Shown: in pieces, positions 1-6,068 of the stretch
How the letters are laid out: each line of letters opens with the position of its first letter
How positions within the stretch are numbered: position 1 is the first letter of the stretch
Assembly (NCBI GenBank): GCA_003232965.1
Contig: QIKG01000124.1
Span: forward strand, 1-6,150
Length of the DNA: 6,150 nucleotides
Origin: Oceanospirillales bacterium
GTDB taxonomy: Bacteria > Pseudomonadota > Gammaproteobacteria > Xanthomonadales > SZUA-36
Direction: 5' to 3'
Position numbers and translations under genes: made by a program
Notes under the pieces: model-generated
Seen by the model: only the letters and a program-made list of their open reading frames with translations
What the model was told of the DNA's origin: nothing
Database searches by the model: none

Positions 1-135
1 TCACGCCGCTCGGCGACTGATGCTAATCCCCATTTGCTTCAGCTCCCTTTCTTCGTGCTTCACACCTGTTGCCAGGTGTTTCAGCTTCCTTAATAAACTG
101 CTAGCTCCCTGCAGCAATTGCTTAGCGTCCTTTAT
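1..135 (-). CDS. doubtful 44-codon frame, possible small coiled-coil peptide or remnant
   Basis: I do not recognise this product. On the minus strand an open frame ends in TGA at 3-1 and encodes a lysine- and leucine-rich amphipathic stretch (KDAKQLLQGASSLLRKLKHL, then TGVKHEERELKQMGISISRR). Leucines at roughly residues 7, 8, 14, 15, 18 and 21 have heptad-like spacing. A good Shine-Dalgarno sequence, AAGGAG (146-141), lies 5 bases before codon 135-133, but that codon is ATA rather than ATG, GTG or TTG. Upstream, a 12-codon ATG frame (170-132) ends in a TAA that overlaps this ATA. The same DNA is a degenerate repeat array, so the open frame may be a by-product of the repeats. It could be a small gene with a lost start codon, a remnant, or chance. 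Support is weak. Confidence 0.15.
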   Translation of the reverse strand: MKDAKQLLQGASSLLRKLKHLATGVKHEERELKQMGISISRRAA

Positions 136-191
136 GCTAACTCCTTATAGCAATTTACTGATAAATCCATTTTGCTAATTCCATTTAGCAC
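20..191 (-). repeat. degenerate array of a GGAG-TAGCA motif
   Basis: Read on the minus strand, a short motif close to AAGGAG-n-TAGCA recurs about eight times with variable spacing. On the plus strand it appears as TGCTAnCTCCTT, with the TCC core near positions 28, 44, 87, 106, 128, 142, 166 and 180. A weaker copy lies near 65. Copies are imperfect and the spacing runs from about 14 to 24 bases, with a larger interval around the weak copy. Several copies form small palindromes of the type GCTA-n-TAGC (for example 136-150 and 174-189). This is neither a CRISPR array nor a clean tandem repeat. I do not know a named family for it. Confidence 0.45.
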
Positions 192-334
192 TAGCAAGAT
201 ACTTAATGCAATTAGTGTGCCAGATGTCCATTGGTGGCTAGATATGCTGGTATTACTGGGTTTGTTTGTTTGCTTGGTTTAATCGACCAGGGTTTTCAAT
301 GGCCATGACCGTCGTAAAGTGACAATATTTGTCA
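192..334. other. intergenic stretch with no convincing gene
   Basis: No open frame with a plausible start or coding character is visible here on either strand. The only structure I see is a small palindrome at 320-334, TGACAA-tat-TTGTCA, with 6-bp arms around a 3-base centre, directly before the first REP element. It could be an operator half-site pair or chance. Confidence 0.4.
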
Positions 335-421
335 GCAGGGTGGGCATTTATGCCCACGCGTTTAATTTTAATTATATTATTGGGACTTGTTTGATACGCC
401 GATGTTGTACGCGTGGGCATA
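335..421. repeat. REP/MITE-like element A, right end degraded
   Basis: The left arm (335-360) is a palindromic REP unit, GTGGGCA-ttta-TGCCCAC followed by GCG. It differs from the left arm of element B at one base (GCAGGG instead of GTAGGG). A 49-base AT-rich interior (361-409) is clearly homologous to the 50-base interior of element B. The inverted right arm starts correctly at 410-420 (CGCGTGGGCAT) but then diverges, so this copy has lost the outer half of its right terminus. Small open frames that run through this cluster on the plus strand are by-products of the repeats. Confidence 0.75.
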
Positions 422-457
422 TCCGAATATATAAATCAGATATTTTTGATGGTTTTG

Positions 458-559
458 GTAGGGTGGGCATTTATGCCCACGCGTTTAATTGTAATAACAT
501 TATTGGGGGTTGTTTGGTGCGTCGAGCTTTCAGCGCGTGGGCATAAATGCCCACCCTAC
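458..559. repeat. REP/MITE-like element B, 102 bp with perfect 26-bp inverted ends
   Basis: The ends 458-483 and 534-559 are exact reverse complements over 26 bases. Each end is itself a hairpin (GTGGGCA-ttta-TGCCCAC) with outer tip GTAGGG and inner tip GCG. The 50-base interior (484-533) is AT-rich and matches that of element A, so A and B are two copies of one non-coding element in the same orientation, offset by 123 bases. The layout is that of a paired REP (BIME) or a tiny MITE. REP elements are known to be mobilised by REP-associated tyrosine transposases (RAYT), and none is in this window. I see no clear target-site duplication. Confidence 0.8.
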
Positions 560-576
560 GGTGTGTTTTCAGGGAT

Positions 577-600
577 GGGTGGGCATTTATGCCCACGCGC
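577..600. repeat. solo REP palindrome C
   Basis: This single REP unit has the same core as elements A and B (GGGTGGGCATTTATGCCCAC, then GCGC), with no visible partner arm to its right. It lies 14 bases past the restored stop codon of the broken antitoxin gene on the minus strand. It could therefore sit in the 3' end of the hip transcript and protect or attenuate it. No T-run follows on that strand, so it is not a standard intrinsic terminator. Confidence 0.75.
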
Positions 601-614
601 AAGTGTGAATAATT

Positions 615-973
615 CTAACTTGTCTTTAATATTTCTCTGAGAATCTCAAGATTTTTTGGAATGACTGTTACCACTAGCCCTACGGGTGCGAACACTTTTT
701 GTAAAAAGGCCTCGGTGTAGTTGCCTTTATCATTCTCGATTTTTCTGAAAGTGCCTTGCGACCTATACCTATCATGGTGGCATAATCTGCCTGACTTGCG
801 GAAAACAGTTGTAACCTGAGTTTTTTCAGCGCGGCGCCTTTGTTCAGCTTAGCGTGTAATATTTCACTACTGATTTCTAGCAATAACTGCTCGCGCGCTT
901 GTCTAGATAAATTTATTCGTTTATTTGCCAGTGGTTGCCTACCCGTCAACTTGCCAGATTTTGTATCTTTCAT
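615..973 (-). pseudogene. HipB-like Xre-family HTH antitoxin, frameshifted
   Basis: In a HipBA-type module the antitoxin binds and silences the HipA kinase and represses the operon through a helix-turn-helix. The start ATG (973-971) overlaps the toxin stop as ATGA. A GTG at 985 is possible but less likely, because GGGGA lies just ahead of the ATG. An N-terminal extension of about 50 residues precedes the HTH (residues 58-78: SASQADYATMIGIGRKALSE). After that the frame drifts and stops at 682-680 with an unrelated tail. In the -1 frame the expected HipB continuation is intact: IENDKGNYTEAFLQKVFAPV, then GLVVTVIPKN, ending at TAG 617-615. The break lies at a run of five A (plus-strand T, 740-744). 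E. coli HipB reads TISNFENN where this gene reads ALSE-IEND, so two extra bases in the run explain it best. The restored protein would be about 118 residues. A sequencing error or programmed slippage is possible. Confidence 0.8.
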
Positions 974-2409
974 AATAGTCCCCACTGGCTTAGTTTTTCC
1001 TCAAGATGAGATAATCCTATTGTAGGAAAAGCGGTGATTGAATTAGGCACGCCCCGATCTTCCAACCTTTTGTGTAGACCATGAAGCTGAGAAGCAGTTT
1101 GTTGAAGTGCTGAAAGTAGTTTATCCGGTTCTATCCACTGCTGAAGGTGGAGACTGATTTTCTGAAAATCATAATGACCACCAAGCTCCATACCAGGACC
1201 CCACGTAAAACTGCGTGTAACTATTTCCGGATCAGCCTTCATTGGGGCAAAATCAAAAATCGGCGCAAGTGAAATATAATTGTTTGTTTTTAAAAAGGCG
1301 GTGTTTCTTCCATGGTTATCAGAATTCCCAAAAGCGATATTCAGCAGGTCTCTGCGTACCCATTCGATGACAAATTTGGCGACACCATCAGTTTGATCCA
1401 GCAAGGTTTGTGTATCCCCTAAATATTCTTTAGCCTGCATTTTTTTAATCATGCGTGCTAGCACATCTGTATGCAATAACGGTTTTGCAGGCGGCTCTTC
1501 TAGAATTGAATAAACAGATTCCATACCGCAATGATTCATCTGCTTATTTTCTATATACACATCAAAACGAGGCAACCATAAAGATGGTACCCTTTCGCCC
1601 TCAATTAAACGCATTTTTTCTGTGGCTATAGTATTAAACCCCAGTTGCTCCAATTCATGATAATAATGAAATTCTGCGCGTAAAATATCCTTATCTATAT
1701 TGCGGTTACCGCGAGGGAATTTAACCAGGTAATGTAAATCAAGGTTTTCATGATTATCCTGGTATGAATCGATCCATACTCTATCTTGAGCATTACAACG
1801 AATTAACACCTTCGGAGCCACACCTCCGGCACCAGAAGCCCCGCCTGTGGTTGCGCCATTTTGCTGAGCGTATTCAATAAAATCAATATCATGGTTTGCG
1901 ACCTGGTCAATACTAAAATCAACATTCATTTGATCTTTAGTTTTTTCTGGAAGAGACTCTTTTATACGCAAATTACCGATAGGCGCCATGCTGCCATACT
2001 TGAGTAATGCGAAATCTTGCTCGGCAAAAGTTTTATCTTCAATGCCGAGTTTATTGACCCAATATTTACGACTGGCTCCTGCGGGGATTATGTCATCCAG
2101 GAAACGCATCCAGTTATCGTTACTATACCCAAACGCTTCAACCGCATAGGAAATGCCGACAGCTGCTTCTGCTCTTTGATTGTAATTGTTCAGCAAATGT
2201 GAGGTGCTGTAATTGAGTGTGCAAGCGCTGGTATGGCCAAGGCTTGGATCTGTAATAATCAGTTCCGCAGCATCTTGCCAAAGTGCATTTGTGAAAATTT
2301 GGATTGTTAAAGCTTCAGTCATGTAATAATGTGGTTTATCCGACTCATTAAAGAAGAGGATACCCGTATAATGCGTTGTATGCAACTCATAAAGATGAAG
2401 GCGAATCAT
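970..2409 (-). CDS. HipA-family serine/threonine kinase toxin
   Basis: This is a 479-residue HipA-fold protein kinase. The family phosphorylates translation targets (E. coli HipA acts on glutamyl-tRNA synthetase) and induces dormancy. The target here is unknown. Visible motifs are a glycine-rich loop at 189-200 (GGASGAGGVAPK, with S192 as a possible autophosphorylation site), the ATP lysine K230 in HYLVKFP, the hinge-like LPRFDV near 279-284, the catalytic loop GNSDNHGRN at 361-369 (D364, N369) and the metal-binding D386 in LAPIFDF. All key residues are present. The protein is slightly longer than E. coli HipA (440), with a long, poorly conserved N-terminal region of about 150 residues. ATG 2409-2407 is the first usable start. 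The ribosome site is weak (AGG about 12 bases upstream). The gene precedes its antitoxin, the reverse of E. coli hipBA. It is more AT-rich than pilSR. Confidence 0.88.
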   Translation of the reverse strand: MIRLHLYELHTTHYTGILFFNESDKPHYYMTEALTIQIFTNALWQDAAELIITDPSLGHTSACTLNYSTSHLLNNYNQRAEAAVGISYAVEAFGYSNDNWMRFLDDIIPAGASRKYWVNKLGIEDKTFAEQDFALLKYGSMAPIGNLRIKESLPEKTKDQMNVDFSIDQVANHDIDFIEYAQQNGATTGGASGAGGVAPKVLIRCNAQDRVWIDSYQDNHENLDLHYLVKFPRGNRNIDKDILRAEFHYYHELEQLGFNTIATEKMRLIEGERVPSLWLPRFDVYIENKQMNHCGMESVYSILEEPPAKPLLHTDVLARMIKKMQAKEYLGDTQTLLDQTDGVAKFVIEWVRRDLLNIAFGNSDNHGRNTAFLKTNNYISLAPIFDFAPMKADPEIVTRSFTWGPGMELGGHYDFQKISLHLQQWIEPDKLLSALQQTASQLHGLHKRLEDRGVPNSITAFPTIGLSHLEEKLSQWGLL

Positions 2410-2494
2410 AATAGCGAGAACCTATCATGAATTTCTAATTTATATTTACGGTTTAACTGAGCATCGGCGCTGGGTGGCTATGGCGCACTTTTTG

Positions 2495-2544
2495 GTAGGG
2501 TGGGCATTTATGCCCACGGGCAGGCATATAATTGCCCACCCTAC
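2495..2544. repeat. REP palindrome D overlapping the pilR stop codon
   Basis: The outer arms 2495-2506 (GTAGGGTGGGCA) and 2533-2544 are perfect 12-bp inverted repeats. Nested inside the left part is the usual hairpin GTGGGCA-ttta-TGCCCAC (2500-2517). The TAG in the GTAGGG tip of the right arm (2543-2541 on the minus strand) is the stop codon of pilR. The element therefore starts within the last codons of that gene and would form a stem in the 3' end of its mRNA. No T-run follows, so mRNA stabilisation or attenuation is more likely than intrinsic termination. Confidence 0.8.
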
Positions 2545-3926
2545 TGGATGTTGTATTTGCTGATTTTGTAGCGTAGTGAACGGAAGGATATGCCTAGTTT
2601 TCTTGCGGTTTCGGTTTTGTTGTAGTGGCACTGTTCCAAGGCTTTTTTGATAATTTCTCTTTCGATACCTTCCATGTGGTCATCCAGATTTTCCGGTGTG
2701 GGGCGGGTACTGGAATCTTTGTTTAGTAATTCTTCCGCTGGGGTATTTTGTTCGAGCATTAGGTCGTCAATATCAATTTGCTTGCCATCACCCAGCGTCA
2801 ACGCGCGCTGCAGGATATTAACTAATTCTCTAACATTACCGCTGTAGTGGTGTTTCAACAGTGCCGATGTTGCCTCAGCGCTGAATTCTGGGGATTTTTC
2901 TAGTCCGAATTCGGCTGCCAGAAGTCGGCTAAAGTGTCTCACTAATAGTGGTATGTCTTCCGGGCGTTGATGCAGGGCCGGCATGTGCAGTTCAATTACA
3001 TTTAGGCGAAAGTAGAGATCATTCCTGAACTGGCCATTGTCTACCAGTGGTTTTAGACTTTTATGGCTGGCGCTGAGGATACGCACATCGATGGCGTTTT
3101 CTTTGACTGCACCGATGGCCCGAACGCGTTTTTCCTGAATAACTCGTAATAACTTAACTTGCATTGCTAAGGGCAGATCGGCCACTTCATCCAGAAACAA
3201 GGTGCCGCCGTTGGCACTTTGAAATAACCCCGGACTATCTTCATGCGCACCGGTAAAACTGCCTTTGGTATGTCCGAAAAATTCACTTTCCATTAAATCG
3301 GCGGGAATTGCACCGCAGTTAACCGGTACAAAGGGCCCTTCAGCGCGTGGCCCTAGCTGATGAATCAGGTCTGCAACCAGTTCCTTGCCGGTGCCTGAAT
3401 CGCCGCTGATAAAGATCGGTGCCTGGCTACGGGCAAGTTTTATGGTCAAACGCCGGACTTTATCCATCGCCGGCGATTGACCGATAAGCCTTTTTAACTT
3501 TTTAGCGTGTGTAGCCGAGAGCGCTTCTTGTTGACTTTCGCTTCCCAGCGGGTGGAGTTTAAGTGCCACCCCAACCAGGCGGCGCAGGTCTTTAATATTG
3601 ACAGGTTTGGAAACAAAATCGAAGGCCCCCAGTTTTAGGGCGGTAACGGCATCTTCAATGCTGCCATGGGCGGTGAGTACGGCAACTGGCAGGTCAGGGT
3701 GTTTTTTCGCTATTTCGGCAACCAGGTCGAGGCCATTGCCATCGGGAAGCTTCATATCGGTGAGGCAGAAGTCGAAGCTTTGCTGTGCCAGTTTTTCACG
3801 AGCCACAGTTAAGTCTGCGGCTGTAGTGACCTCAAGCCCCATCCTTGATAGGGTCATTTCCAGTAGTGTAAGAATATCCGGCTCATCATCTATTACCAGA
3901 ATTCGTTGTTTTATTGTTTCAGACAT
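2541..3926 (-). CDS. pilR: PilR-type sigma-54-dependent response regulator
   Basis: This 461-residue NtrC-class activator is phosphorylated by PilS and then drives RNA polymerase-sigma-54 at target promoters, classically that of the pilin gene pilA. The receiver domain (about 8-120) has the acidic pair D13/D14, phospho-acceptor D57, T85 and K107. The AAA+ domain (about 147-380) has Walker A GDSGTGKE at 175-182, the sigma-54 contact loop GSFTGA at 222-227, Walker B GTLFLDE at 241-247 and the arginine-finger region FRNDLYFRL at 300-308. A Fis-type HTH closes the protein (about 434-458, NKTETARKLGISFRSLRYKI). Length and domain order are normal. The start ATG (3926-3924) has no strong Shine-Dalgarno sequence. 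A 12-bp palindrome, TAAAAGCTTTTA (3943-3954), lies just upstream. The gene follows pilS with a 96-base gap, so co-transcription is likely. Its stop codon lies in a REP element. Confidence 0.93.
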   Translation of the reverse strand: MSETIKQRILVIDDEPDILTLLEMTLSRMGLEVTTAADLTVAREKLAQQSFDFCLTDMKLPDGNGLDLVAEIAKKHPDLPVAVLTAHGSIEDAVTALKLGAFDFVSKPVNIKDLRRLVGVALKLHPLGSESQQEALSATHAKKLKRLIGQSPAMDKVRRLTIKLARSQAPIFISGDSGTGKELVADLIHQLGPRAEGPFVPVNCGAIPADLMESEFFGHTKGSFTGAHEDSPGLFQSANGGTLFLDEVADLPLAMQVKLLRVIQEKRVRAIGAVKENAIDVRILSASHKSLKPLVDNGQFRNDLYFRLNVIELHMPALHQRPEDIPLLVRHFSRLLAAEFGLEKSPEFSAEATSALLKHHYSGNVRELVNILQRALTLGDGKQIDIDDLMLEQNTPAEELLNKDSSTRPTPENLDDHMEGIEREIIKKALEQCHYNKTETARKLGISFRSLRYKISKYNIQ

Positions 3927-4022
3927 TATGCACCGGTACTTGTAAAAGCTTTTATATTCCAGCTTTTGCGGTTTGCTTTTTCATCATTATAACTTTGAAT
4001 GCGTCGAGTTACAGTCTGGTGA

Positions 4023-5681
4023 TTAATTTTGCACCTGTCGATTGACTTTCTGTTCGTGGCTGGCACTCGGAATAACCAGCCGGAACAACGCCCCGCTGCC
4101 ATCGGAAGAAATCGCACTGAGTTCAGTTTGGTTGATAGAACACAGTTGCTGAATAATATACAAGCCCAAGCCGGATCCCTGTTGGTGGCTGGAATAAAAG
4201 GGCTCAAATATTTTAGCCATCATATTGGCGGATATACCCGGGCCGTTATCTTCGAAGTCTAAAATTATATGGTCGGAACCGTGCTTGGTGTCCAGAGAGA
4301 TGCTGACAAGCGTTTGCTGGTCAGACTGACTGGCGTGGGTTACAGCATTTTCCAGTAGTTGATGAATAACCTGTTGGAACTGGCTGCGGTCAAACAACAC
4401 ATAGGTGGGTTGAGGCAGTAGATTCAGGGTGATCTTTAGGCCATTCTTCGGCATCATCTGGCGATATTCAGTCACCAGACTTTGAAGTTCAAGGTTGAGT
4501 TGTATGACCTCCGGTCTAGAGCGTTTTTGGCGCGCAAGCTGGAGTATGTTTTCGATAATACTATTGATCCGTTCGCCTTGAGTATTAATGATTTTTAGCA
4601 GTTGTTGGTCTTCCGGGTTGATTTTCTCAGACTCCTGCATGAGCTCACTGGCATTCACTATAGCGGCCAGTGGGTTGCGAATTTCATGGGCAATACTGCC
4701 GGATAATTTAGCCAAAGTCTCGGTAGCGATAGTGCTTGCCTGACGGGACACTTTGCTGGTGTCTTGTAAAAACACCAAGGTTGCTTCGTTGTGGGTGCCG
4801 GGTATTCTAATAAACTGTGGAATCACCGGGGAGTGACCTGGAACCAGCGATTCGGGTTCATCGGTGACCTTTTTACCTGTATGCCAACGCCGCAACAGTT
4901 TCATCAGGCGCGGAGCAACCGCCGATAAATTCGTATTAGCGCTGTCGGGCGAGCCGAGTAAAAACCAGGCAGATTCATTCATTAAGCGAATTTCCCCGGC
5001 GTGATCGACAACGACTACCCCGGTTCTCATCCGCCGGATTACTATTTCGTTAATCTGCTCCATGTTGCGTAGATCAACAACATTTTGTTCAGCCAGTAGC
5101 TCATATTGCTGGTTCCAACGGGCCAGAGCGCTGAAAATCAGTGCTCCGAAAAAACAACTGGCAGCATAGATGCCCGCAGTGAGCAAGTCGTGAGTTACCC
5201 CATCGCTATACAACATGCCCCAGGCGGTAAAAGCGATAATGAAGATGCTTGAAGCCGCCGCGAGGGTGAAGGCGAAGCCACGCGGCAGGATAACTGCAGC
5301 CGCACAGCACCAGAAAACCAACAGCATGCCGGTACCAATGGAAAGACTATTGAGGGTGTAAATTAAAATCATGGCGACAACAATGTCGACGATAAAAGCA
5401 AACCTGCCGAGCATGTGGGGTTGTTCGGGGTTGCGGCTGAGAAGAACGATCATTAACAGGCTGTCGGCAAAGTAGACTAGTGCTGTAGATCTGGCGAGGT
5501 TGAGTAACTCCGCCTGAACAATTTGAGCCGTGCCTGAAAACACTAAAAACAGAATTACGCTGGCGACAATAAACCGAAAAATATTAAAGTAAACCATGAC
5601 CCGCCGTGCCAGCGCCCGTGAGCTAGGGTAATTGCTAAGATTCCAATGGCGTTGCGTGGTGTTGTCCAAGCTTGGGGTCAT
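4023..5681 (-). CDS. pilS: PilS-type membrane sensor histidine kinase
   Basis: This 552-residue inner-membrane sensor kinase is the partner of PilR. The N-terminal part holds about six hydrophobic helices (roughly 29-50, 63-82, 93-112, 117-134, 137-156 and 166-187), as in known PilS, which senses pilin within the membrane. A linker and PAS-like domain follow (about 205-310: INEIVIRRMRTGVVVVDHAG..). The HisKA H-box SIAHEIRNPLAAI has H332 as phospho-acceptor. The ATPase domain has the N-box HQLLENAVTHA (N445), G1 box DNGPGI (478-483), F-box FEPFYSS (492-498) and G2 box GSGLGLYI (502-509). All catalytic motifs are intact. ATG 5681-5679 gives a short cytoplasmic lead of about 28 residues before the first helix. 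The upstream ribosome site is weak (GAGAG about 11 bases away). The name rests on topology plus adjacency to pilR. Confidence 0.92.
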   Translation of the reverse strand: MTPSLDNTTQRHWNLSNYPSSRALARRVMVYFNIFRFIVASVILFLVFSGTAQIVQAELLNLARSTALVYFADSLLMIVLLSRNPEQPHMLGRFAFIVDIVVAMILIYTLNSLSIGTGMLLVFWCCAAAVILPRGFAFTLAAASSIFIIAFTAWGMLYSDGVTHDLLTAGIYAASCFFGALIFSALARWNQQYELLAEQNVVDLRNMEQINEIVIRRMRTGVVVVDHAGEIRLMNESAWFLLGSPDSANTNLSAVAPRLMKLLRRWHTGKKVTDEPESLVPGHSPVIPQFIRIPGTHNEATLVFLQDTSKVSRQASTIATETLAKLSGSIAHEIRNPLAAIVNASELMQESEKINPEDQQLLKIINTQGERINSIIENILQLARQKRSRPEVIQLNLELQSLVTEYRQMMPKNGLKITLNLLPQPTYVLFDRSQFQQVIHQLLENAVTHASQSDQQTLVSISLDTKHGSDHIILDFEDNGPGISANMMAKIFEPFYSSHQQGSGLGLYIIQQLCSINQTELSAISSDGSGALFRLVIPSASHEQKVNRQVQN

Positions 5682-5705
5682 ATGCCCAAATCTCTCTAAC
5701 CCGTA

Positions 5706-5725
5706 TACTCGATTCCCCTCGAGTA
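5706..5725. promoter_or_regulatory. inverted repeat upstream of pilS, possible operator or leader hairpin
   Basis: TACTCGA (5706-5712) and TCGAGTA (5719-5725) are perfect 7-bp inverted arms around the 6-base spacer TTCCCC. The repeat lies 24 bases before the pilS start codon. It could be a dimeric regulator site or a stem in the pilS leader RNA. No regulator can be named. Confidence 0.3.
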
Positions 5726-5855
5726 ATGGGCGTTCCTCCCTTGTTCTTGGCCATGATGACAGCTTGATGAAATAACCAAAGACCTATCATGCCAATTTGA
5801 ATATACCACAAGTCGTATTCACAGCGCTTGCCATTTGTTTAAGGGGGGAGCTTCC

Positions 5856-6035
5856 TTGAGAGCTTCTTTAATCACAGAGTTTTGTGATCAATTTATAGAC
5901 AAAAGCTTAAAAACCACTATTAACCTTTGCTACCAGCTCATTTTTAAGCGAAAATATCCCCTGGTTTTTATCGCTTTGTCTGCCATAGTCAATTGTTCAT
6001 TTTCAGATTTAGCCGTCCACGGACTCCGCAGTTGA
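5856..6035 (+). CDS. doubtful 59-residue small membrane or secreted peptide
   Basis: I do not recognise this product. A strong purine-rich ribosome site, AAGGGGGGAG (5841-5850), lies 5 bases before a TTG codon at 5856 that opens a frame ending in TGA 6033-6035. The C-terminal half has a positively charged stretch followed by a hydrophobic run (KRKYPLVFIALSAIVNCSF), which resembles a single membrane helix or an internal signal segment. It ends 33 bases before sucC, in the same direction. Against it are the TTG start, the lack of any recognised family and the possibility of chance in a 387-base gap. A frame of this length is not surprising by chance, so I rate it low. Confidence 0.2.
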   Translation: MRASLITEFCDQFIDKSLKTTINLCYQLIFKRKYPLVFIALSAIVNCSFSDLAVHGLRS

Positions 6036-6068
6036 CTGTTATGGTTGGCTTAAACTAGAGGTAACACT

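Larger units (their letters stand above)
5682..6068. other. divergent intergenic region between pilS and sucC
   Basis: This 387-base region must hold the promoters of both flanking genes. I cannot place a convincing -35/-10 pair. TTGATG (5764-5769) with TATCAT (5785-5790) is only a weak plus-strand candidate because the spacing is 15 bases. I see no sigma-54 GG/GC site. A hairpin-capable inverted repeat lies at 5706-5725, and a doubtful small frame at 5856-6035. Both are listed separately. Confidence 0.5.

Noticed and set aside
335..600. CRISPR array
   Set aside because: The repeats are palindromic REP units in both orientations with homologous, not unique, interiors and unequal spacing. There are no cas genes nearby.
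319..640. Two overlapping plus-strand 75-codon frames with repeated VGWAFMPTR-like peptides
   Set aside because: The repeated peptides are translations of the REP palindromes. The frames overlap each other, lack ribosome sites and have no protein-like character outside the repeats.
680..985. The 101-residue frame as a complete antitoxin with its own C-terminus
   Set aside because: The last 20 or so residues (KSRMIKATTPRPFYKKCSHP) do not resemble any HTH continuation, while the -1 frame gives a clear HipB-like continuation of 41 codons.
2495..2544. Rho-independent terminator for pilSR
   Set aside because: The stem is strong but no T-run follows it on the minus strand (the sequence continues CAAAAAGTGCG), so it does not fit an intrinsic terminator.
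3199..3261. GSFTGA instead of GAFTGA in the PilR sigma-54 loop as an anomaly
   Set aside because: The serine variant is, to my knowledge, a normal variant among PilR-type activators, and the functional FTGA part is intact.
3926..4207. 93-codon minus-strand frame overlapping the end of pilS
   Set aside because: It overlaps the pilS ATPase domain in another frame and has no ribosome site or recognisable product. It is a shadow frame.
6032..6056. sucC promoter with TTGACT and TAAACT
   Set aside because: The spacing is only 13 bases, and the -10 candidate runs into the sucC ribosome site, leaving no room for a transcript start.
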